This document shows positions 43,308 to 55,617 of a stretch of DNA of 55,698 nucleotides, in pieces. Each line of letters opens with the position of its first letter. Within the stretch, counting starts at the first letter, position 1. The DNA lies in contig NZ_APVL01000023.1 of NCBI RefSeq assembly GCF_000565285.1, positions 1 to 55,698 of the forward strand, given 5' to 3'. Source of the DNA: Cytobacillus firmus DS1 (GTDB lineage: Bacteria; Bacillota; Bacilli; Bacillales; Cytobacillaceae). The notes under the pieces are model-generated. The model was not told where the DNA came from, made no database searches, and saw nothing but the letters and a program-made list of their open reading frames with translations. The position numbers and the translations under genes are program-made.

Positions 43308-44975
43308 TCATATGCTTTCTTTTTTCTTTAATTCAATTGAAGCGGTTATAGCCTGCTCTTTGAGATACTCTTTTTGCAGCGCTGACTCAAATACCTCATT
43401 CAAATGGGATACCGGAATGATCTTAATTCCTGTTATCTCCTTTAAAATGGATTGCATATTTTCTTTTGGGATAATTACTGTCTGTGCTCCTGCTTTTTTG
43501 GCGGCTTTCACCTTTGGATATACGCCTCCAATTGGCTTGACATACCCATGAATGCTGATTTCTCCGGTCATTGCTACAGTATTGTCAACTGGCCGTTTAT
43601 AAATGGCTGAATAAATCCCTGTCGCCATGGCGATGCCGGCAGAAGGACCGTCGATTGGAACCCCTCCAGGGAAGTTGACATGAATATCATATTCGTCAGC
43701 CGGGACGCCCATCGATCTCAGAACGGTGATAACATTTTCAATTGAACCTCTGGCCATACTTTTTCTCCGGATTGACTTTCCTTGGCCTCCAATGCTTTCT
43801 TCTTCCACTATGCCTGTAATATTAATGCTGCCCTTCTCTTTTGCAGGAATCACAGTAACTTCAATATCAAGCAGAGCACCTGTGTTCGGCCCATATACCG
43901 CCAGCCCGTTGACAAGGCCAACAGCAGAATGGGAATTGATTTTCCTCTCCATTCTCGGTGAAAGCTGACTCGACTGGACAACCCACTCAATATCTTCATC
44001 TTTTATGTAATCACGGTCCTCAGTAATTGCTAAACCCGCAGAGATTTGAATCATATTTACCGCTTCGCGTCCGTTTCTCGCATAATTTGCAAGAATGCCA
44101 AGCCCTTTTTCACTAACAGCGAGGTTGACCTTTTCCGCAGCCTTTCCAGCTACAGCTATTATCTCTTCTTCAGCTAACTCCCTGAAAAACACCTCCATAC
44201 ATCTGGAACGAATGGCAGGCGGAATTTCATTAGGAGTTCTTGTAGTTGCTCCGACAAGGCGGAAGTCCGCCGGCAGGCCATTTTTAAAAATATCATGTAT
44301 ATGGGTTGGTATTTGAGTGTTTTCTTCATTATAATAGGCGCTTTCCAGAAATACTTTCCGGTCTTCAAGCACTTTTAGAAGCTTGTTCATCTGAATGGGA
44401 TGAAGCTCACCGATTTCATCAATAAAAAGCACGCCTCCATGTGCATTTGTAACTGCACCCTGTTTAGGCTGAGGAATTCCCGCCTGTCCCATTGCCCCTG
44501 CTCCCTGATAGATAGGATCATGAACAGAACCTATTAGAGGATCCGCAATACCCCGCTCATCAAATCTCGCAGTAGTGGCATCGAGTTCGATAAAAACAGA
44601 AGCTGCCTTAAAGGGTGATTTTGCATTTTTCTTGGCTTCTTCCAGAACCAATCTGGCCGCAGCCGTTTTTCCCACACCCGGTGGACCATAAATAATTACA
44701 TGCTGAGGATTGGGTCCGCACAATGCTGCTTTCAGAGACTTAATTCCATCTTCCTGCCCCACAATGTCAGCAAAGCTGGATGGACGCACTTTTTCTGATA
44801 AAGGTTCAGTCAATGAAATGGAACGCATCTTTTTTAAAACATCCATTTCCTTCCTTGATTCACGGTCGATAGAAACTTTCTGTGTCCGCTGGCTCCTAAG
44901 TAAATTCCAAAAGTAAAGCCCAATGACGATTCCAAAAAACAATTGGATAAATAAAGCGATCCCCGTCCAACTCAT
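43308..44975 (-). CDS. lonB: ATP-dependent protease LonB (forespore Lon)
   Basis: A 555-residue membrane-anchored LonB. From MSWTGIALFIQLFFGIVIGLYFWNLL there is one N-terminal transmembrane helix, then AAA+ with [10 protein letters not shown] and GGVLFIDEIGELHP, and a protease domain with Ser in PIDGPSAGIAMA and Lys in GYVKPIGGVYPKVKAA. In B. subtilis LonB is made in the forespore under sigma-F. The start at 44975 is fixed by GGAGGG 6 bases upstream and by collinearity with the B. subtilis protein; the frame is open 50 codons further without a ribosome site. It follows the clpX terminator. Confidence 0.96.
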   Translation of the reverse strand: MSWTGIALFIQLFFGIVIGLYFWNLLRSQRTQKVSIDRESRKEMDVLKKMRSISLTEPLSEKVRPSSFADIVGQEDGIKSLKAALCGPNPQHVIIYGPPGVGKTAAARLVLEEAKKNAKSPFKAASVFIELDATTARFDERGIADPLIGSVHDPIYQGAGAMGQAGIPQPKQGAVTNAHGGVLFIDEIGELHPIQMNKLLKVLEDRKVFLESAYYNEENTQIPTHIHDIFKNGLPADFRLVGATTRTPNEIPPAIRSRCMEVFFRELAEEEIIAVAGKAAEKVNLAVSEKGLGILANYARNGREAVNMIQISAGLAITEDRDYIKDEDIEWVVQSSQLSPRMERKINSHSAVGLVNGLAVYGPNTGALLDIEVTVIPAKEKGSINITGIVEEESIGGQGKSIRRKSMARGSIENVITVLRSMGVPADEYDIHVNFPGGVPIDGPSAGIAMATGIYSAIYKRPVDNTVAMTGEISIHGYVKPIGGVYPKVKAAKKAGAQTVIIPKENMQSILKEITGIKIIPVSHLNEVFESALQKEYLKEQAITASIELKKKESI

Positions 44976-45014
44976 CGTGTTCCCTCCTGCATTATTTGTT
45001 CTCGTTAATAATGC

Positions 45015-45044
45015 TAGTATCTCCCTGACTGAGTTGGAATAAAC
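45015..45044 (-). promoter_or_regulatory. Sigma-F-type promoter of lonB
   Basis: GTTTA (45040-45044), 15-base spacer, GGAGATACTA (45015-45024). This fits the sigma-F pattern GYWTA-N15-GGNRANAHTR at every position, 40 bases upstream of lonB, which is a sigma-F gene in B. subtilis. Confidence 0.7.
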
Positions 45045-45093
45045 AAGGAATTCATTTAAAAGTACGGTAAGAAAAAGGGGCAGAAAGGCGCAA

Positions 45094-45129
45094 AAAAATG
45101 GCCAGGCCCCACAGGGACTGGCCATTTTT
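45094..45129 (-). terminator. Terminator of clpX
   Basis: Perfect 12-bp stem AAAAATGGCCAG / CTGGCCATTTTT with a 12-base loop and T-run on the minus strand, immediately after the clpX stop. Confidence 0.92.
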
Positions 45130-45132
45130 CAT

Positions 45133-46398
45133 TTACGCTGAAGTCTTGCGCTCTTCTTCTACGACAGTACCGTCCTCCAAAACAAGCTTAGGAGAACCGT
45201 TATCAACAACCGTTTCTTTCGTGATAATGCATTTTTTAATATCTTCGCGCGATGGAAGATCAAACATTACATCCAGCATAATTCCTTCAATAATGGAGCG
45301 CAGTCCGCGTGCACCTGTTTTTCTTTCAATTGCTTTTTTAGCAATTTCCTCAAGTGCGCCTTCTTCAAACTCAAGCTCAACATCATCGAGTTCAAGCATT
45401 TTCTGGTATTGTTTGACAAGTGCATTTTTAGGTTTAGTTAAAATCTCAATCAATGCCGCTTCATCAAGCTGGGAAAGGCTTGCAATAACTGGAAGACGTC
45501 CAATAAATTCAGGAATTAATCCGAATTTCAGCAGGTCTTCAGGAAGCACTTTTGCAAGAAGATCCTTTGGTTCGATTTCTTTTTGATTCTGGTCAGAACC
45601 AAAGCCAATTACCTTTTGGCCTAAACGGCGTTTAATAATTTGCTCAATGCCATCGAAGGCACCGCCGCAGATAAACAGGATATTTGTCGTGTCAATCTGG
45701 ATAAATTCCTGATGAGGATGCTTGCGGCCGCCTTGTGGCGGTACGCTTGCAACTGTTCCTTCAAGGATTTTCAACAGTGCCTGCTGCACACCTTCACCTG
45801 ATACATCACGGGTGATGGACGGATTTTCCGACTTACGCGCAACTTTATCAATCTCATCAATATAAATGATTCCTTTTTCTGCCTTTTCCACATCATAATC
45901 TGCTGCCTGAATAAGCTTTAGGAGGATATTTTCAACATCTTCCCCGACATAACCGGCTTCAGTCAATGATGTTGCATCTGCAATTGCAAATGGAACATTA
46001 AGAATACGGGCCAATGTCTGAGCCAGTAAGGTTTTACCGCTTCCAGTCGGACCGATCATGGCAATATTACTTTTTGATAGTTCAACTTCATCAATCTTGC
46101 TGTTGGAATTGATGCGCTTATAGTGATTATATACAGCAACAGACAGCGATTTCTTCGCCTGCTCCTGTCCAATTACATATTCATCCAGAATATCGCGGAT
46201 TTCAGCCGGCTTTGGCACATCTTTGAACTCTACTTCTTCTTCTGTTCCCAGTTCTTCTTCCACAATTTCAGTGCAAAGCTCAATGCATTCATCACATATA
46301 TATACTCCAGGGCCAGCAACAAGTTTGCGGACCTGATCCTGTGTCTTGCCACAGAAAGAACACTTCAATTGCCCTTTTTCGTCATTAAATTTAAACAA
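45133..46398 (-). CDS. clpX: ClpX unfoldase, ATP-binding subunit of ClpXP
   Basis: A 421-residue ClpX, almost identical in layout to B. subtilis. The N-terminal zinc-binding domain has [11 protein letters not shown] and [10 protein letters not shown]; Walker A is GPTGSGKT; pore-1 GYVGEDVEN is present; the ClpP-contacting loop is KVIGFGSD; sensor-2 is [10 protein letters not shown]. The start is TTG at 46398 ([10 protein letters not shown]), with AAGGGGTG 6 bases upstream; the frame is open a further 20 codons but without a ribosome site and without family similarity. Confidence 0.98.
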   Translation of the reverse strand: MFKFNDEKGQLKCSFCGKTQDQVRKLVAGPGVYICDECIELCTEIVEEELGTEEEVEFKDVPKPAEIRDILDEYVIGQEQAKKSLSVAVYNHYKRINSNSKIDEVELSKSNIAMIGPTGSGKTLLAQTLARILNVPFAIADATSLTEAGYVGEDVENILLKLIQAADYDVEKAEKGIIYIDEIDKVARKSENPSITRDVSGEGVQQALLKILEGTVASVPPQGGRKHPHQEFIQIDTTNILFICGGAFDGIEQIIKRRLGQKVIGFGSDQNQKEIEPKDLLAKVLPEDLLKFGLIPEFIGRLPVIASLSQLDEAALIEILTKPKNALVKQYQKMLELDDVELEFEEGALEEIAKKAIERKTGARGLRSIIEGIMLDVMFDLPSREDIKKCIITKETVVDNGSPKLVLEDGTVVEEERKTSA

Positions 46399-46945
46399 AT
46401 CCTTCACCCCTTGAAAAAACTTCAAAACGATATATAAAGCTTGCGAAATCACATGCAAATAGTTCTTTATTCAGCCATAGAAAGGTTGGGAATTAAAGCG
46501 GACACTGTGTCATTGACCTTGCGCACAGGCCTCTTTAATCATTCACACTTTCGTAAAAATCAAAACCTTCAGCAGTTATGTATTGCATTGTAACACATTT
46601 TTACAGTGGACAGGAAATGATAACTCTTAAAACATTTCAATTATGTATGCTTGCATGTGATGGAATTCCGCAAAGAAAAACAGGCTGAATATTATATGTA
46701 CTTTCATAAGCTTAACCAAAAATGGCTAAATTAAGTCGGCCCCCTGGACCGATAATTAAATTATCTATTTATATGTATTTGTATTCCTGTCCATGTGCAA
46801 TATGCCGTAAAACTTTTCACCAGGCAAAAGATACAAGGGAGATTTTCATTATGTATGGTCTTGATGGTATAAAACAAGGCACGATAAACTCGCGCCTTGT
46901 TTACTATTAAAAGGGAGAAAATTTTATGTTTTCGAAGCTGGATTA
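46399..46945. promoter_or_regulatory. clpX-tig intergenic region with clpX promoter and tig terminator
   Basis: The clpX promoter candidate is TTGCAT (46453-46458), 16 bases, TATATA (46431-46436). The tig terminator is AAACAAGGC / GCCTTGTTT (46872-46902), with TTTT after it on the minus strand. Between about 46500 and 46870 I see no gene or structure beyond the 11-base palindrome GACACTGTGTC (46501-46511). Confidence 0.6.
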
Positions 46946-47066
46946 CTGTCTAGCTCCGCCTCCTTGCCCCTCGAGGTCATAAGCCAAATTACTACTGAGA
47001 TTTTACAACCTCCTCCGTAATTCGTCTTATGCTTGTCGGGGCAGTGCAGTCGGCTCCGCTTTTCTT
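46946..47066. repeat. Bacillaceae intergenic repeat, family B, copy 2
   Basis: Arms GCCCC (46966-46970)/GGGGC (47038-47042) and CATAAG (46978-46983)/CTTATG (47026-47031) enclose a variable centre; outer words match 34220-34337. It begins directly after the tig stop codon and pushes the tig terminator about 170 bases away. Confidence 0.85.
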
Positions 47067-47069
47067 TTA

Positions 47070-48356
47070 TTATGCAACAGTCTTGCTATTTTCCACAAGG
47101 AAATCTACTGCTTTTTTAATTTGAAGATCTGCTTTTAGGCCTTCAAGGCTTCCAAGAGCTTGTGTGATCTGGTCAGCAGACATGTTGTACATTTCTGCCA
47201 TTTTGTTAAGTTCTTCTGTAACTTCTTCATCGCTTACTTCGATGTTTTCAGCTTTTGCAATTGCTTCAAGAGTCAGGTTAACGCGTACGCGCTTTTCAGC
47301 TTCCTCTTTCATCTGCTCGCGCAGTGCAGCTTCATCCTGTCCGGAGAACTGGAAGTATAGTTCAAGGTTCATGCCTTGCATTTGAAGGCGCTGTTCGAAC
47401 TCCTGCATCATGCGGTTAACTTCAGTGTCAACCATTGCAGCCGGGATTTCCATTTCTGCATTAGCCGCTGCTGCTTCGACAACAGTGTCGCGGACATGGT
47501 GCTCAGCTTCATGCTTCTTGCTTTCTTCTAAGCGAGTTTTGATTTTTTCTTTTAATGCATCCAAAGTTTCCACTTCTTCGTCTGCATCCTTAGCAAACTC
47601 ATCATCCAGCTCAGGAAGCTGTTTTGTTTTGATTTCATGAACAGTTACTTTGAATGTTGCAGGCTTACCAGCCAGCTCAGCTGCATGGTATTCCTCTGGG
47701 AAAGAAACTTCAACATCCTTAGATTCTCCAGCAGCAGTACCAATCAGCTGCTCTTCAAATCCAGGGATGAATTGTCCTGAACCAAGTTCTAAAGAGTAGT
47801 TCTCAGCTTTTCCGCCTTCGAAAGCTTCGCCATCAACGAATCCTTCAAAGTCCATAACAACTGTATCGCCATTTTCAGCTTTTCCTTCTTCTTTAACTGC
47901 AAGTTCAGCTTGTCTTTCCTGAAGTGAAGTCAGCTCGCTGTTCACATCTTCATCCGTTACATCTGTTTCAAGAGGCTTTACTTCAAGGCCTTTATATTCG
48001 CCAAGCTTTACTTCAGGCTTAACAGTTACTGTAGCTTTGAAAATAAGGCTTTTTCCTTTTTCGATTTGCTCAACATCGATTTCAGGGCGATCCACAGGCT
48101 CAATACCGGTTTCATCAATTGCATTAGCATAAGCTTCTGGAAGAAGATAATCCACTGCATCCTGGTATAAAGATTCAACTCCGAAACGCTTTTCAAACAT
48201 TCCGCGAGGCATTTTTCCTTTACGGAACCCAGGTACATTTACTTGCTTAACTACTTTTTTGAATGCAGCGTCTAAACCTTCGGTTACTTTCTCTGCATCT
48301 ACTTCAATTGTAAGAACCCCGCGGTTCCCTTCTAACTTTTCAAATTTAGCAGACAT
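47070..48356 (-). CDS. tig: Trigger factor, ribosome-bound chaperone
   Basis: A 428-residue trigger factor. The ribosome-binding domain carries the signature [19 protein letters not shown]; the FKBP-type PPIase domain spans about 150-245 ([42 protein letters not shown]); the C-terminal arms are helical. It binds near the exit tunnel and shields nascent chains. The start ([11 protein letters not shown]) at 48356 has GGAGGG 10 bases upstream; six further codons in frame lack family similarity. A promoter TTGAAA-16-TAACAT lies at 48404-48431. Confidence 0.97.
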   Translation of the reverse strand: MSAKFEKLEGNRGVLTIEVDAEKVTEGLDAAFKKVVKQVNVPGFRKGKMPRGMFEKRFGVESLYQDAVDYLLPEAYANAIDETGIEPVDRPEIDVEQIEKGKSLIFKATVTVKPEVKLGEYKGLEVKPLETDVTDEDVNSELTSLQERQAELAVKEEGKAENGDTVVMDFEGFVDGEAFEGGKAENYSLELGSGQFIPGFEEQLIGTAAGESKDVEVSFPEEYHAAELAGKPATFKVTVHEIKTKQLPELDDEFAKDADEEVETLDALKEKIKTRLEESKKHEAEHHVRDTVVEAAAANAEMEIPAAMVDTEVNRMMQEFEQRLQMQGMNLELYFQFSGQDEAALREQMKEEAEKRVRVNLTLEAIAKAENIEVSDEEVTEELNKMAEMYNMSADQITQALGSLEGLKADLQIKKAVDFLVENSKTVA

Positions 48357-48403
48357 ACAATCATTTCCCTCCAAAAATCTATTATCATTTCATTCATGAC
48401 AGA

Positions 48404-48431
48404 ATGTTATGAATATCTCTTGTTTTTTCAA
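48404..48431 (-). promoter_or_regulatory. tig promoter candidate
   Basis: TTGAAA (48426-48431), 16-base spacer, TAACAT (48404-48409), about 48 bases upstream of the tig start. Confidence 0.45.
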
Positions 48432-48518
48432 GGCATATCCATTTAATAAAAATGTATATATACACATAATACAACCATTATATTATAACATACACTCCCT
48501 GTCTTTCAACATTGAAGG

Positions 48519-49547
48519 TTAAATATTGGGATAAGAAATTTCTTCTATCTTTCTTATAAAGGCAAGAGCCTCCGCTATTTCCTCTTCAGGAGCATCATAA
48601 ATATCACCAAGATCGGTCAGCGAACTGTTTAAGCCATGATATTCATATGAGAGCATATGGTATGCCGCTGCCCAGGACGCAGCATTGTCCGGCGGGGCTT
48701 CAAGCGGATAAAGCAGGAAAAATTGCCTTTCTGCAATGCTCTTTGTATTTTCGAATAATACCGGGTCTTCCTGCTCGAGCTGATTCTCCAGTTTATTGAC
48801 TATTTTTAACAGCATCGGCTGCTGATGAACCGGGGGCAGCTCAGCAGGATTCACCCGAATGCCTTTATCAAACTTCCGAATCGTTACATATTTTTCATAC
48901 CCATGCTCAGAAAGCACATTTAACAGCATCGTTTTAAAAAAAGGATTTCCTTCCTGTGCTTCCAAATAGGCTTTAATATCTTCGACATAAGGCCTGATGT
49001 TATGTTCAGCCAGCTGTGCAGCAATCTGCATTTGTTCATGCTGATCCTGATAGGAAAACAGATTGAGCTTCCTGCTATTAAATTCCTCCAGATCAGGTGC
49101 TTCGATCTCAGTTTCAGAAGGTGAAGCAGCCATCTTTCTGCTGAACTCAAGCATTCTGCTAAAATGCTCAAATTTCTCCTTCGGGATCTCCCTTTCTTCA
49201 AGCAAAACCTCAATCGTTGCTGCAATCTCACTGTATTGATGCAGCTGCACAAGGATCATTAAATAAAGGTCCATTACTTGTATGTAATCCCCTATGCCTG
49301 TCTGGAGCATTTTATTAGCCAGTTCCTTTGCCTTTTCCAAGGATCCGGCTTCATAATATGCCAGCACAAGCCCAATATGGACATCCGTATTCTCAGGCTC
49401 CATCTCCAGTGCTTCTTCAAAGAACCCGATCGATTCCTTATACCTTTTCTGCTGAAAGGATTCAAGCCCCTTTTCGAGCAGCCGTTTCTCAAGGCCGGGA
49501 AATAGAATGATTTTATTGTTTTGTTTTCTCTGTTCCCGCTTACCCAT
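48519..49547 (-). CDS. ysoA: TPR-repeat protein YsoA
   Basis: A 342-residue soluble protein at the position of B. subtilis ysoA (about 339 residues), between leuD and tig. TPR-like helices are clear at about 20-95 (GLESFQQKRYKESIGFFEEALEMEPENTDVHIGLVLAYYEAGSLEKAKELANK). The middle is charged and helical, and the C-terminal part (ENTKSIAERQFFLLYPLEAPPDNAASWAAAYHMLSYEYHG) is a conserved domain of unknown role. No enzymatic motif is visible. GAGGCGG precedes the ATG. The ilv-leu terminator upstream suggests independent transcription. Confidence 0.88.
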   Translation of the reverse strand: MGKREQRKQNNKIILFPGLEKRLLEKGLESFQQKRYKESIGFFEEALEMEPENTDVHIGLVLAYYEAGSLEKAKELANKMLQTGIGDYIQVMDLYLMILVQLHQYSEIAATIEVLLEEREIPKEKFEHFSRMLEFSRKMAASPSETEIEAPDLEEFNSRKLNLFSYQDQHEQMQIAAQLAEHNIRPYVEDIKAYLEAQEGNPFFKTMLLNVLSEHGYEKYVTIRKFDKGIRVNPAELPPVHQQPMLLKIVNKLENQLEQEDPVLFENTKSIAERQFFLLYPLEAPPDNAASWAAAYHMLSYEYHGLNSSLTDLGDIYDAPEEEIAEALAFIRKIEEISYPNI

Positions 49548-49610
49548 GCTAAAACCGCCTCAACTAGTATTTTTGAAGTTAGTGTAGCATGAAATAGCAC
49601 AAAAACAAAA

Positions 49611-49637
49611 AGATTCATGGTTTCATGCCATGAATCT
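49611..49637 (-). terminator. Terminator of the ilv-leu operon
   Basis: Perfect 10-bp stem AGATTCATGG / CCATGAATCT with a 7-base loop; TTTTTGTTTTTG follows on the minus strand, 12 bases after the leuD stop. Confidence 0.93.
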
Positions 49638-49648
49638 TTCATAGGTAC

Positions 49649-50242
49649 CTACTGTACCGCAAACCGTTTTTCTTCAAAATTTGAAATGCTGGTTTCCAAT
49701 TGAAGAGTAATCTCTATTTCATCCCAGCCGTTAATCAGCATTTTTTTCCAGTATTCATTAATTGTGAATGATGCTGAAAAATTATATTCATCTTCAATTA
49801 TTCCATTCTGTAAATCAACCTTCAAATCATACGGCTGATTTTTGGCACGCTGGAGCAAATAATCGACTGTTTCTGCCGGCAGGGTGATTGGTAAAAGTCC
49901 ATTTTTTAAGCAATTTTGATGAAAAATATCCGCAAACGAAGGTGCAATAATTACTTTGAAGCCATAATCCCCTAAAGCCCATGGCGCATGTTCCCTTGAA
50001 GATCCGCAGCCGAAATTCTCATTTGCAATGAGGATGGAAGCACCCTGATTTTCCGCCTTATTTAGCTCAAACTCCTGGTTAGGCAGTCCTTCTTTCGTAA
50101 ATCTCCAGTCATAAAACAGATATTGCCCAAACCCCGTTTTCTCAATTCTTTTTAGAAATTGCTTGGGGATAATCTGATCAGTATCCACATTGGCTCTATC
50201 CATTGCAGCTGCTTTTCCCTGAAGTGTTTTAAATCCGCTCAT
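49649..50242 (-). CDS. leuD: 3-isopropylmalate dehydratase small subunit
   Basis: A 197-residue LeuD swivelling domain. Conserved MDRANVDTDQIIPKQFL, FGCGSSREHAPWAL and PSFADIFHQNCLKNGLLPI are visible. It pairs with LeuC to isomerise 2-isopropylmalate to 3-isopropylmalate. Length matches B. subtilis (199). GAGGAGGAG lies upstream of the ATG, 17 bases after leuC. Last gene of the operon. Confidence 0.98.
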   Translation of the reverse strand: MSGFKTLQGKAAAMDRANVDTDQIIPKQFLKRIEKTGFGQYLFYDWRFTKEGLPNQEFELNKAENQGASILIANENFGCGSSREHAPWALGDYGFKVIIAPSFADIFHQNCLKNGLLPITLPAETVDYLLQRAKNQPYDLKVDLQNGIIEDEYNFSASFTINEYWKKMLINGWDEIEITLQLETSISNFEEKRFAVQ

Positions 50243-50259
50243 TCGTTCTCCTCCTCTTC

Positions 50260-51675
50260 TTAATGGACAGTCTCTGCACTTAGTAAAGCACCTACGTCCA
50301 CAAAGTGTCCGTATATAGCGGCGGCTGCCGCCATTAAAGGGCTGACAAGGTGTGTTCTGGCCCCAGATCCCTGGCGTCCTTCAAAATTACGGTTTGATGT
50401 CGACGCACAATGCTCGCCGTTTGGCACAATATCATTATTCATGCTCAAACACATGCTGCAGCCTGATTCCCTCCATTCAAACCCTGCCTGCTTAAAGATA
50501 AGGTCCAGACCATCTGCCTCTGCCTGCTTCTTGACCTGCTGTGAACCTGGAACAACAAGTGCACGGACATGAGGATGAACCTTCTTTCCTCTAATAATTT
50601 CAGCTGCCTGTTTTAGGTCTTCCAGCCGGGAATTTGTGCAGGACCCGATAAAAACATGCTGAATTTGAATGTCTTCAATCTTTTGGCCTTCCTGCAATCC
50701 CATATATTCTAAAGCTCTTGATAGTGATTTTTGTTCAAGCTCGTTTTTGCATTCATCAAGTTTTGGAATTTGTTCATTCACCTTGGAAGTCATAGATGGA
50801 TTCGTGCCCCAGCTGACCATTGGCGCAATATCTGCGGCATCAATCTGGATGGTTTTATCGTATTGTGCATCAGAATCGGATACAAGCTCCTTCCAATTCT
50901 TGACCGCATGCGCGAATTCAGCTCCATCTGGTGCATACTTCCGTCCTTGCAGATACGCAAATGTTGTTTCATCAGGACTGACCAGTCCCGCTTTTGCGCC
51001 TCCTTCAATGGACATATTGCAAATCGTCATTCTTTCTTCCATTGACATTTTTGCAATAGTCTCCCCGCAATATTCAATAATATGGCCTGTACCAAAGCCA
51101 ATTCCATTCTTGGCTATTATATAAAGGATGACATCTTTAGCAGTAACACCTTTTTTCAGCTCGCCGTTTATCTCCAATTTTAATGTTTTAGGCTTACTCT
51201 GCCATAAAGTCTGGGTAGCCAGGACATGCTCAACTTCACTTGTTCCAATGCCAAAGGCTATTGATCCAAAAGCTCCATGGGTGGATGTATGACTGTCCCC
51301 GCAAACAATCGTCATGCCTGGCTGGGTAAGCCCCAGCTCCGGCCCGATCACATGTACTATCCCCTGTTCAGGACTATCCAGCCCGGCAAGAGGGATGCCG
51401 AATTCCAGACAGTTTTTTTCCAAAGTGGTCATTTGGTTTAATGCAACAGGATCATTGATGACTTTTCGGTTATCAGTAGGAATATTGTGGTCTACTGTAG
51501 CAAACGTTTTATCAGGCCTTCTCACTTTCCTGTTTTTCATTCTTAAACCGGAAAATGCCTGAGGGGATGTAACTTCATGTACCAAGTGGAGGTCTATATA
51601 CATCAAATCCGGCTTTCCCTCTTCCCTGTGGACTACATGCTTTTCCCAAATCTTATCTATTATTGATTTTCCCAT
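50260..51675 (-). CDS. leuC: 3-isopropylmalate dehydratase large subunit
   Basis: A 471-residue aconitase-family subunit. The 4Fe-4S ligands lie in [13 protein letters not shown] and [24 protein letters not shown], the [14 protein letters not shown]-terminus and [16 protein letters not shown] are also conserved. It carries the active cluster of the isopropylmalate isomerase and works with LeuD. A hairpin in the 97-base gap after leuB may adjust its expression. Confidence 0.98.
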   Translation of the reverse strand: MGKSIIDKIWEKHVVHREEGKPDLMYIDLHLVHEVTSPQAFSGLRMKNRKVRRPDKTFATVDHNIPTDNRKVINDPVALNQMTTLEKNCLEFGIPLAGLDSPEQGIVHVIGPELGLTQPGMTIVCGDSHTSTHGAFGSIAFGIGTSEVEHVLATQTLWQSKPKTLKLEINGELKKGVTAKDVILYIIAKNGIGFGTGHIIEYCGETIAKMSMEERMTICNMSIEGGAKAGLVSPDETTFAYLQGRKYAPDGAEFAHAVKNWKELVSDSDAQYDKTIQIDAADIAPMVSWGTNPSMTSKVNEQIPKLDECKNELEQKSLSRALEYMGLQEGQKIEDIQIQHVFIGSCTNSRLEDLKQAAEIIRGKKVHPHVRALVVPGSQQVKKQAEADGLDLIFKQAGFEWRESGCSMCLSMNNDIVPNGEHCASTSNRNFEGRQGSGARTHLVSPLMAAAAAIYGHFVDVGALLSAETVH

Positions 51676-51700
51676 TCTGCTCCACTCCTTTTTAAAAGAA

Positions 51701-51722
51701 ACACGGCCGCTGATGGCCGTGT
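51701..51722 (-). terminator. Hairpin between leuB and leuC
   Basis: Perfect 8-bp stem ACACGGCC / GGCCGTGT with a 6-base loop, followed by TTTCTTTT, just before the leuC ribosome site. It could be a weak terminator or an RNA-stability element. Confidence 0.55.
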
Positions 51723-51772
51723 CTCAAGTTTAAAATCAGCTGAACCAGTGTCCAGCAGTCATCTCTCAGCTG

Positions 51773-52885
51773 CTATGCATAAGCCCCCATAATATTAAGA
51801 ATAGCCTCGTTATCCAAAAGGGTAGCCTTTACCTCTTCAATCATTTCAGAAGTAGTAACCACCTTTTTTCCAAATGAAACAATATCCCTCGTACGATAGC
51901 CGGCTTCAAGAACTTGATTAACAGCATTTTCAACCGCTTCAGCTTCCTCTTCCATTCCGAAAGATAAACGAAGCATCATGGCTGCTGATAAAATCATGGC
52001 AATAGGATTAGCTGCATTCTTCCCTTGAATATCCGGTGCAGAACCATGAATTGGTTCATATAAGTAAGGCCCGTTTTCCGAAATGCTGGCAGAAGGAAGC
52101 ATCCCTAGAGAACCGGTCAATACAGAGGCTTCATCGCTCAGAATATCGCCAAACATATTTTCAGTTACTACAACATCGAATTGCTTCGGATTTTTAATCA
52201 TTTGCATAGCGGCATTGTCAACAAGCATATGTTCAAGCACGACATCCGGATATTGCTTTGAGATGTCCTCTGCAACTTCTCTCCACATTCGGCTGGATTC
52301 CAGGACATTGGCCTTGTCAACTGAAGTCACCTTGCCACGCCGGCTTCCTGCAAGTTCAAATGCCAGTTTAATGACACGGCGCATTTCTTCTTTTTGATAA
52401 AACAAAGTGTCCACGACAGCATCTTTTCCGTTTTGCTGTGTCCTTTCGCTTGGCTTTCCAAAATAAAGTCCGCCGGTTAATTCTCTGACCATCAGCATAT
52501 CCACGCCTTCAATTACCTCATTTTTTAATGGGGAAGTATCGGAAAGGCTTGAATAATATTGAGTTGGCCGCAAATTGGCATATAGATTTAATTCCTTGCG
52601 GATCTTCAAAAGACCCTTTTCAGGACGAAGGTGGGGAGGCTGCCGGTCCCATTTAGGCCCGCCAACCGCTCCCAGCATGACCGCATCGCTTTCTTTGCAA
52701 AGCTCAAGCGTTTCATTTGGCAGCGGTGTTCCGGCTGCATCAATAGCAGAACCGCCGATTTTGCCATATGAAAATTGGAATTGATGTCCGAACCGTTCAC
52801 CAACAGCCTGCAGGACTTCAATTGCACCCTTCACCACTTCTTTGCCGATCCCGTCTCCTGGAAGTACTGCGATACGTTTTTTCAT
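51773..52885 (-). CDS. leuB: 3-isopropylmalate dehydrogenase
   Basis: A 370-residue beta-decarboxylating dehydrogenase. Signatures: IAVLPGDGIGKEVV, AVGGPKWD, LRKE-type region IRKELNLYANLRPTQ, VRELTGGLYFGKPS, NMFGDILSDEASVLTGSLGMLPSAS (the metal-binding Asp-rich motif) and EPIHGSAPDIQGKNAANPIA. It oxidises 3-isopropylmalate with NAD+ to 2-oxoisocaproate. Length is normal. It lies 130 bases after leuA, with a long hairpin in the gap. Confidence 0.98.
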   Translation of the reverse strand: MKKRIAVLPGDGIGKEVVKGAIEVLQAVGERFGHQFQFSYGKIGGSAIDAAGTPLPNETLELCKESDAVMLGAVGGPKWDRQPPHLRPEKGLLKIRKELNLYANLRPTQYYSSLSDTSPLKNEVIEGVDMLMVRELTGGLYFGKPSERTQQNGKDAVVDTLFYQKEEMRRVIKLAFELAGSRRGKVTSVDKANVLESSRMWREVAEDISKQYPDVVLEHMLVDNAAMQMIKNPKQFDVVVTENMFGDILSDEASVLTGSLGMLPSASISENGPYLYEPIHGSAPDIQGKNAANPIAMILSAAMMLRLSFGMEEEAEAVENAVNQVLEAGYRTRDIVSFGKKVVTTSEMIEEVKATLLDNEAILNIMGAYA

Positions 52886-52959
52886 TTTTAATCCCTCCGT
52901 CTGATTTATTGTTTTATAGATTTATTTCATATTTTATTTCTGCTGCGCATTTGCTTTTC

Positions 52960-53013
52960 GGGGGAAGGAACAGGAGATTTTCCGCCTTCACCTGCGGAAT
53001 CTCCCGCTTCCCC
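52960..53013. other. Long hairpin between leuA and leuB
   Basis: GGGGAAG pairs with CTTCCCC at the outside, and GGAGATT..CCGC with GCGGAATCTCC inside. No T-run follows, so it is more likely an RNA-processing or stability element than a terminator. Confidence 0.55.
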
Positions 53014-53015
53014 GA

Positions 53016-55566
<2,551 letters not shown>

Positions 55567-55617
55567 TTATCTCCCTCTCCGATTAAAATTTATTATTTTT
55601 TATAATTAATTTTTGGC

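Noticed and set aside
46722..46910. 62-codon plus-strand frame in the clpX-tig gap (begins MAKLSRPPGP)
   Set aside because: No ribosome site, odd composition, and its end runs through the tig terminator hairpin.
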